From: Pseudothermotoga sp.
GTDB taxonomy: Bacteria > Thermotogota > Thermotogae > Thermotogales > DSM-5069
Direction: 5' to 3'
Assembly: GCA_003510135.1 (NCBI GenBank)
Contig: DOKY01000041.1
Location: forward strand, 652-18,970
Length of the DNA stretch: 18,319 nucleotides
The position numbers were made by a program, and so were the translations under genes. Shown piece by piece: positions 14,109 through 18,319 of this stretch (position 1 is its first letter; each line of letters starts with the position of its first letter). Below the pieces are notes generated by a model that saw only the letters and a program-made list of their open reading frames with translations, had not been told where the DNA came from and ran no database searches.

Positions 14109-15209
14109 TCATCTCCAAATCATGAACAAGAGATTGTTGTACGGTATCCAGCTATCTCTGTGTACCGCATAGAAAAGCCACACAAACAAGACAGCAGAGT
14201 AAGCCGCTGTAAACAATATCAGATACAGCGCTCGAAGTGGTTTACCGGAAATCAATTTCGCAACCTTTGGGAATACTACTATTTGCAGAGGGTAGAAATA
14301 CAAGAGCAATCTATCACCTAACGTCGTTGTCTTCGTCAGCAAGGTGGAGACAAACATCACGGTAGTTATATATGAGAACCACTCCCATATTACGAAGTCA
14401 TCCCACCTTTTTTTCCATTGTCGAAAGAAAAGAAATAGCACTATGCTTGCCACCATGTTGATAGCAATTCTCACAACCCCACCAGATGAATGCATCCCCC
14501 CCTTGAAGTAGTATCTATACAATAGAGCATAACGATTTTCAAAAGCCTTAAACAAGATCGTAGCCACAGTTATAGCCCCAATGAGAGAAAAAATAAAACT
14601 CGTTGGTCTGAAACTTCTTGGCTTAATCAGATAGATTACTACAGCAATCAATGCACTCTTGTGAAATAAAACCGCAAGAACAAATGAGGTGACGGACCTG
14701 GAAAACTTTCCTTGTTTAAAGTAAGACAATGCAGACATCGTCAAGCCGAGAGCGGCACTTTGTCTTGTGTATCCGTTAGCGACCACCATAATTAAGTAAG
14801 GAAAAGCAACAAGGAGAGCTTCGCGCATTTTTATTTCAAAGGCGTTGATCAACCCTATCAGACCAAGGAAGAAGAGAAACGCACAAACGGTGTTTACACC
14901 GTAGATCCCAAGTCCAAGTACTTTCGCAATGTATTCAACTAAGACATATCCTGGATCCCAAATGAACATGGATTTGACGAATTCCCCAAAAGATAGTTTC
15001 AAATTCTGAAAGTGGTACAAATATGCTTCCCAATCGGCTCCGACGGAATGTCTGCAACCAACGAACCATAAAAAGTAGATCACTGAAAAAATTCGAAAGT
15101 ATCTCCCAGCTTTAGTGTCCAACCTGGGATTCAGAAAAAAGAAGAAAACTATCACATAGAACGTAACTACGTAAATAAACACAATACACCACCCGACGTT
15201 TTGAATCAA
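14109..15209 (-). CDS. EpsG-family polysaccharide polymerase (Wzy-like)
   Basis: A 366-residue protein with about ten hydrophobic segments. It shows EpsG-family marks: GCRHSVGADWEAY (51-63), an R-x-x-VG-x-DW-x-x-Y signature after the second membrane segment; GYTRQSAALGL (146-156); and LFHKSALI (182-189). EpsG-like proteins are thought to polymerise flipped repeat units on the outer face of the membrane, the Wzy role. The start is TTG, overlapping the stop of the upstream glycosyltransferase by 4 bases. No strong ribosome binding site is seen, so translation probably depends on coupling to the upstream gene. It lies between two glycosyltransferase genes, as expected for a Wzx/Wzy-dependent locus. 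Linkage specificity cannot be predicted. Confidence 0.85.
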   Translation of the reverse strand: MIQNVGWCIVFIYVVTFYVIVFFFFLNPRLDTKAGRYFRIFSVIYFLWFVGCRHSVGADWEAYLYHFQNLKLSFGEFVKSMFIWDPGYVLVEYIAKVLGLGIYGVNTVCAFLFFLGLIGLINAFEIKMREALLVAFPYLIMVVANGYTRQSAALGLTMSALSYFKQGKFSRSVTSFVLAVLFHKSALIAVVIYLIKPRSFRPTSFIFSLIGAITVATILFKAFENRYALLYRYYFKGGMHSSGGVVRIAINMVASIVLFLFFRQWKKRWDDFVIWEWFSYITTVMFVSTLLTKTTTLGDRLLLYFYPLQIVVFPKVAKLISGKPLRALYLILFTAAYSAVLFVWLFYAVHRDSWIPYNNLLFMIWR

Positions 15210-16312
15210 TTTGTAATATAGAGTGACCTATACGATTCAACGAAAGATGATAAGTCTCCACCACACATATTTACCTTTAAACCTATACAAAAGGCCATCG
15301 TTAAAATCCTCGCCAACTCTTCAGGTGAATTTCCCACGAAGTGTTTCTCGATCATCTCTCCCACACACCCCACATCCGTGCTCACGACCGGTACACCTTG
15401 ACTGAGCGCTTCCAGCACCACCAAGGGCATACCTTCCGCATCGGAAGTCAAGAGCAAAACATCGAAATCCGCCATCAACTTGACCGCGTCCTTTCTGAAT
15501 GGTAGAAAGTAGACTTTTTCTTTCACCTGTGGGTTCTGTGCGAGCCACCGTTGTACCTCCTTGCCGTAGACATCGTCGACCACACTCGCACCTATCCAAA
15601 CGAACACAACATCGCTTCTCTCTTGAAGCACCAGCTTCGCAACTTCCAAAAATCTGATGGGATTCTTCTGTGGATCGATCCTTGCAACGTTACCAACGAT
15701 CTTCACATTTTCAGGTATACCGAGTTCTTTTCTCAAAGCACCTTTTTCAGCCGGTGGTTCTGGAATTATCGCGTTGGGGATGACAACGTATTGGTGGTCT
15801 TTTCCTATTTTCCATCCTTTGGCCTTCTGAAGATCTCTTTGACAAAGAAACACTATCTTGTCGGAGTGCTTGGCAGCGAACCTTTCCAGAAGAATGAAGA
15901 ATCTGCGCTTCAGACCTTTGTATTGTTCTATTGGCCACCAACCGTGCACCGTGTAGACAATCATTGGAACTTTGCATCTTTTCGCTGCTATCCTTCCAAG
16001 AAAACCGGCTTTGGAGGAATGCAAGTGAACCACGTCGTATTTTCCTTGTCTTATCAATTGCTTCAGCTGAAAATATGCTTTCAGATCCTTCCATGGGTCT
16101 ATCTCGCGAACCAAGTCTTTCACGACGTGCACTTTCACGTTCAACTTCTCAAGCTCTTGTATCAACATCCCGTTGTGTGGACCGCAGGCAACCTCAACTT
16201 CGAATTCGTCGGGATAGAATTGTTTTAACCCGTACACCAAGCCGTACAAAACCTTTTGCGCCCCAGTCCAATCGGAACGGGTTATGATTTGAAGAACTCT
16301 CTTCTTGTTCAT
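15206..16312 (-). CDS. Glycosyltransferase, GT4-type
   Basis: A 368-residue GT-B fold retaining glycosyltransferase that adds a sugar to the lipid-linked repeat unit at the cytoplasmic membrane face. The N-terminal domain carries VVHLHSSKAGFLGR (about 94-107) and YTVHGWWP (about 120-127), typical of GT4 enzymes in capsule and exopolysaccharide loci. The C-terminal donor domain has GNVARIDPQKNP (about 207-218) and the E-x7-E motif (Glu293 and Glu301 in DAEGMPLVVLEALSQG). The ATG start has GGTGAT 5-6 bases upstream. The last roughly 35 residues are less typical of the family but still end in a plausible helix (SFVESYRSLY). The stop overlaps the TTG start of the EpsG-like gene by 4 bases (TTGA). 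Donor and acceptor sugars cannot be told from sequence. Confidence 0.9.
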   Translation of the reverse strand: MNKKRVLQIITRSDWTGAQKVLYGLVYGLKQFYPDEFEVEVACGPHNGMLIQELEKLNVKVHVVKDLVREIDPWKDLKAYFQLKQLIRQGKYDVVHLHSSKAGFLGRIAAKRCKVPMIVYTVHGWWPIEQYKGLKRRFFILLERFAAKHSDKIVFLCQRDLQKAKGWKIGKDHQYVVIPNAIIPEPPAEKGALRKELGIPENVKIVGNVARIDPQKNPIRFLEVAKLVLQERSDVVFVWIGASVVDDVYGKEVQRWLAQNPQVKEKVYFLPFRKDAVKLMADFDVLLLTSDAEGMPLVVLEALSQGVPVVSTDVGCVGEMIEKHFVGNSPEELARILTMAFCIGLKVNMCGGDLSSFVESYRSLYITN

Positions 16313-16328
16313 TCAAATCACCGCTGAT

Positions 16329-18260
16329 TCACAAGTTCTTCTTGGATTTTTCCCTCACAAGAATGAACTTTGGGTTCTTCAAGTTCTTCATAGCGTACAG
16401 AAGGTCAGATCTCTTCGAGTCGTTGGCTTTCAAAACCAATACAGTTTGATTCGCATCGTAGGAGAGTACTTTTGTTTCCGCGCTCGTGAAAGTTGGGGCC
16501 GACAGGATCACCACGGTGTTTTCGTGAGAGACATCTTTCAAGATCTTTTTGAGACCTTCATCAGAGAATGAAAGGGGTTCACCATCGAAGGACAAAACTT
16601 TGGCTTCTTTCGGAATAGGTGGAAGGCTCGAGTTGCCGTCCAGATTGACGAGCACAGTTTTTTTGCCACTCTTCGATAAAAGTTCTATCATTCCTTCGAT
16701 TATCGGGATCTTCCAAGAACTGTTCGTCGAGGAAACCAATAGGTGTACGTGTGAGGGTTCGGCTCCGGTTGAATTCAGAGTTTGAACGACGATGTGTTTC
16801 AACGCTTCCAAATCTTTCTTCCCATCTTTCGAAGGTTGATACAGGATTGGCTCTTCACCAATTGTTTTCAGAACGTCGTATTCGTCTCTAATCTTTTGAT
16901 CAAAAGCTTCCCTGAGAAAGGCGATCAACACACCGAGGAAAACGCCGAGCACGAAAGCGACGGCCAAGATGAGTCTCCTGTTGGGTTTGGCGGGTCTTTC
17001 AGGTAAATAAGGTTCGTCCAGCACGATCGGCACGTTGAACGACATACCTGCGGTTGAGAGTCTGAGCTCTTCTCTCCTTGATCTGAGAAGAGTGTAGGTT
17101 TGCTGCTTGAGGTTGTAGTCTCTCAAGAGTGTGGCGTACTCTCTCTGTAGATCTGGAAATTTTTGCAGTTCTTTCTCCAACTGGATTCTCACTTGTTCCA
17201 GAGACGAGATATGGGATTTAGACACCTCCAAGTTGGTTTGGAGGTTTATCAGTTGCAGATAGTAACCTCTGAGGATGGGATCTTCCGTTTCGAACTGAGA
17301 CGATAGGATACGTGATATTTCTTCGTTGATCATCTGCTGAACGACGCTGATTTGCTGTTCGATTTGTCTCATCTCGGGTGAATTCTCCGTGTATTGAAGT
17401 TCGAGCGTGTTGTAGCGTATTTGTAAATCGAGCAAACGCTTTCGAAGTTCTTGCAACTTCGCGCTGTCAGGAACGTACTCCAAGATCTTGATCATGCCCT
17501 TCAGTTGAGAGATGTTTTGTTTGAGTACGCTCAGCTGCGACTGCAGATTTTGATAATTCAGTTGTGCTTCGACTATCTTGCCGTCCACGTCGTAGAATTT
17601 TCGAATCAAAGCGTTGAGTTCTTCCGAGGGCAAGATGGATTTCGTCTTTTGGAAGTTCAACAGCTTGTTCTCGATCTCTGTGAGTTCTCTCTCAACAGTT
17701 GGGAGCTGTCTTTCCACAAATTCAAGGAGGTAAGTATTTTCGTCTTTGTTAAGCTCCCTCGCCACCCTTATGTAGTTGTCGATGATGGATCGAGCGATCT
17801 TGTAGGCCATTTCCCTATCATCCAAAGAAACGGTCAGCTTGATGAGCGATGTATCTTTGACCGAAGACACGTTCACGACGTTTTTCAGAAGGGCCGAAAC
17901 AACGCTCTCTTGGGAAACTTCGTCTTTGCTCTTCTTTGAAAAATACTCGGTAAGTTTAAGATCGTTGACCACGCTTATCAAAACCCTTCTGCTCTTCATG
18001 ATCTCCATTTGTTCTGTTAATGCGGGAGATTGGCTCACGCCAAGGAAACTAAGTTGAGGAGACAGAGCGATCTGCGATGATGCACCTCTTGGCAATTTAA
18101 TAACTGCCGTTATTTCATAAACAGGTTTTGCGAAGTAAAGGAGATAGACGAATGTCACACAGATGGTGAGAAAAGTTATTCCAATGATCCAGTTTTTTCT
18201 GCGTTTGAGGATTCGAAGAATATCACTCAAGGTTATTTCTTCGTCGTGATACTTCTCCAC
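16329..18260 (-). CDS. Wzz/Wzc-type polysaccharide chain-length protein with degenerate BY-kinase domain
   Basis: This 643-residue inner-membrane protein probably sets polymer length together with the Wzy polymerase and links to export. A Wzz domain is preceded by a short cytoplasmic tail; membrane segment 1 lies about residues 24-44. Residues about 150-400 are long periplasmic heptad-like coiled coil. A Pro-rich PERPAKPNRR stretch (421-430) leads into membrane segment 2 (about 429-450). The C-terminal part (about 470-640) aligns in order with a Wzc/CpsD tyrosine kinase: VHLLVSS near 505, VLVNLDG near 536, VVILSAP near 583. It lacks the GxGKS/T P-loop (STNSSWK instead). The DxDxR Walker A' motif has become NLDGN, the Walker B Asp is lost, and there is no terminal tyrosine cluster. 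It is therefore probably not an active kinase. The GTG start is chosen for its GGGGAGGAA site 6 bases upstream. It is first of the run of genes fully inside the window, 16 bases before the next. Confidence 0.88.
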   Translation of the reverse strand: MEKYHDEEITLSDILRILKRRKNWIIGITFLTICVTFVYLLYFAKPVYEITAVIKLPRGASSQIALSPQLSFLGVSQSPALTEQMEIMKSRRVLISVVNDLKLTEYFSKKSKDEVSQESVVSALLKNVVNVSSVKDTSLIKLTVSLDDREMAYKIARSIIDNYIRVARELNKDENTYLLEFVERQLPTVERELTEIENKLLNFQKTKSILPSEELNALIRKFYDVDGKIVEAQLNYQNLQSQLSVLKQNISQLKGMIKILEYVPDSAKLQELRKRLLDLQIRYNTLELQYTENSPEMRQIEQQISVVQQMINEEISRILSSQFETEDPILRGYYLQLINLQTNLEVSKSHISSLEQVRIQLEKELQKFPDLQREYATLLRDYNLKQQTYTLLRSRREELRLSTAGMSFNVPIVLDEPYLPERPAKPNRRLILAVAFVLGVFLGVLIAFLREAFDQKIRDEYDVLKTIGEEPILYQPSKDGKKDLEALKHIVVQTLNSTGAEPSHVHLLVSSTNSSWKIPIIEGMIELLSKSGKKTVLVNLDGNSSLPPIPKEAKVLSFDGEPLSFSDEGLKKILKDVSHENTVVILSAPTFTSAETKVLSYDANQTVLVLKANDSKRSDLLYAMKNLKNPKFILVREKSKKNL

Positions 18261-18281
18261 ACGAACTTCCTCCCCTAAAGA

Positions 18282-18319
18282 TCACTTGAACAGCTCAGAG
18301 ATGTTGTTGTAGAAGACGA
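18282..18319 (-). CDS. C-terminal end of an upstream gene (partial)
   Basis: The minus strand holds an open frame from the window edge that reads VFYNNISELFK and then a TGA stop. It ends 21 bases before the GTG start of the chain-length gene, the spacing expected for the preceding gene in the same operon. Eleven residues are too few to assign a family. A polysaccharide export (Wza/SLBB) protein would be a natural neighbour, but that is a guess from context. The frame could also be open by chance. Confidence 0.4.
   Translation of the reverse strand, partial: VFYNNISELFK

Noticed and set aside
15551..16228. 225-codon plus-strand frame
   Set aside because: It is antisense to a clear GT4 glycosyltransferase and no family features are visible in it.
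17451..17939. 162-codon plus-strand frame
   Set aside because: It mirrors the coiled-coil part of the chain-length protein; the reverse reading of repetitive Glu/Leu/Gln codons often stays open.
1..18319. Insertion sequences, CRISPR arrays, tRNA or rRNA genes
   Set aside because: No transposase-like protein, terminal repeats, regularly spaced repeats or RNA-gene hallmarks were seen on either strand.

Overview
The window reads as one long polysaccharide biosynthesis locus of a bacterium. Every supportable gene lies on the minus strand, so transcription runs from high to low coordinates. Spacing is tight, with several 4-base stop/start overlaps, and start sites carry strong purine-rich ribosome binding sites. 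Proteins are rich in Lys, Glu, Arg, Ile and Val, and GC looks moderate (low to mid 40s per cent by eye). This style suggests a thermophile, most likely of the Thermotoga/Pseudothermotoga group. That placement is inferred from general style, not from a marker gene.

Layout in transcription order. (1) 18319-16329: the last 11 codons of an upstream gene, then a Wzz/Wzc-type chain-length protein whose cytoplasmic kinase-like domain has lost its ATP-binding motifs. (2) 16312-12625: a family-4-type glycosyltransferase, an EpsG-like polymerase, a second glycosyltransferase, and the broken 5' end of an asparagine-synthase-like gene. (3) 12510-8411: a multi-span membrane protein whose C-terminal part may have been split off by a frameshift, a full glycosyltransferase, a stand-alone C-terminal half of another glycosyltransferase, and a further full glycosyltransferase. 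(4) 8197-3703: two paralogous GT9-like proteins flank a translationally coupled cassette. The cassette is a nucleotidyltransferase fused to an APH/choline-kinase-type phosphotransferase, then a KdsD-like SIS isomerase, then a small HAD phosphatase. (5) 3608-1: a Wzx flippase, a TagB/TagF-like polyol-phosphate transferase, a TagD-like glycerol-3-phosphate cytidylyltransferase, and the start of a second Wzx flippase cut by the window edge.

How it would work together (inference): glycosyltransferases assemble repeat units on a lipid carrier. Wzx flips them, the EpsG-like protein (and perhaps the second membrane protein) polymerises them, and the Wzz/Wzc-like protein sets chain length. The cassette could supply an unusual activated sugar: isomerise a ketose phosphate, phosphorylate C1, remove the distal phosphate, and attach a nucleotide. 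The TagD/TagF-like pair would add glycerol phosphate (or a related polyol phosphate), giving a teichoic-acid-like decoration or chain. No initiating phosphoglycosyltransferase is present, so it should lie elsewhere.

Decayed pieces (asnB 5' fragment, glycosyltransferase 3' half, split membrane protein, unassigned open frames in gaps) and duplicated functions (two Wzx, two GT9-like proteins, two possible polymerases) suggest the locus has been reshuffled by recombination. I saw no RNA gene, CRISPR array, insertion sequence or convincing terminator.
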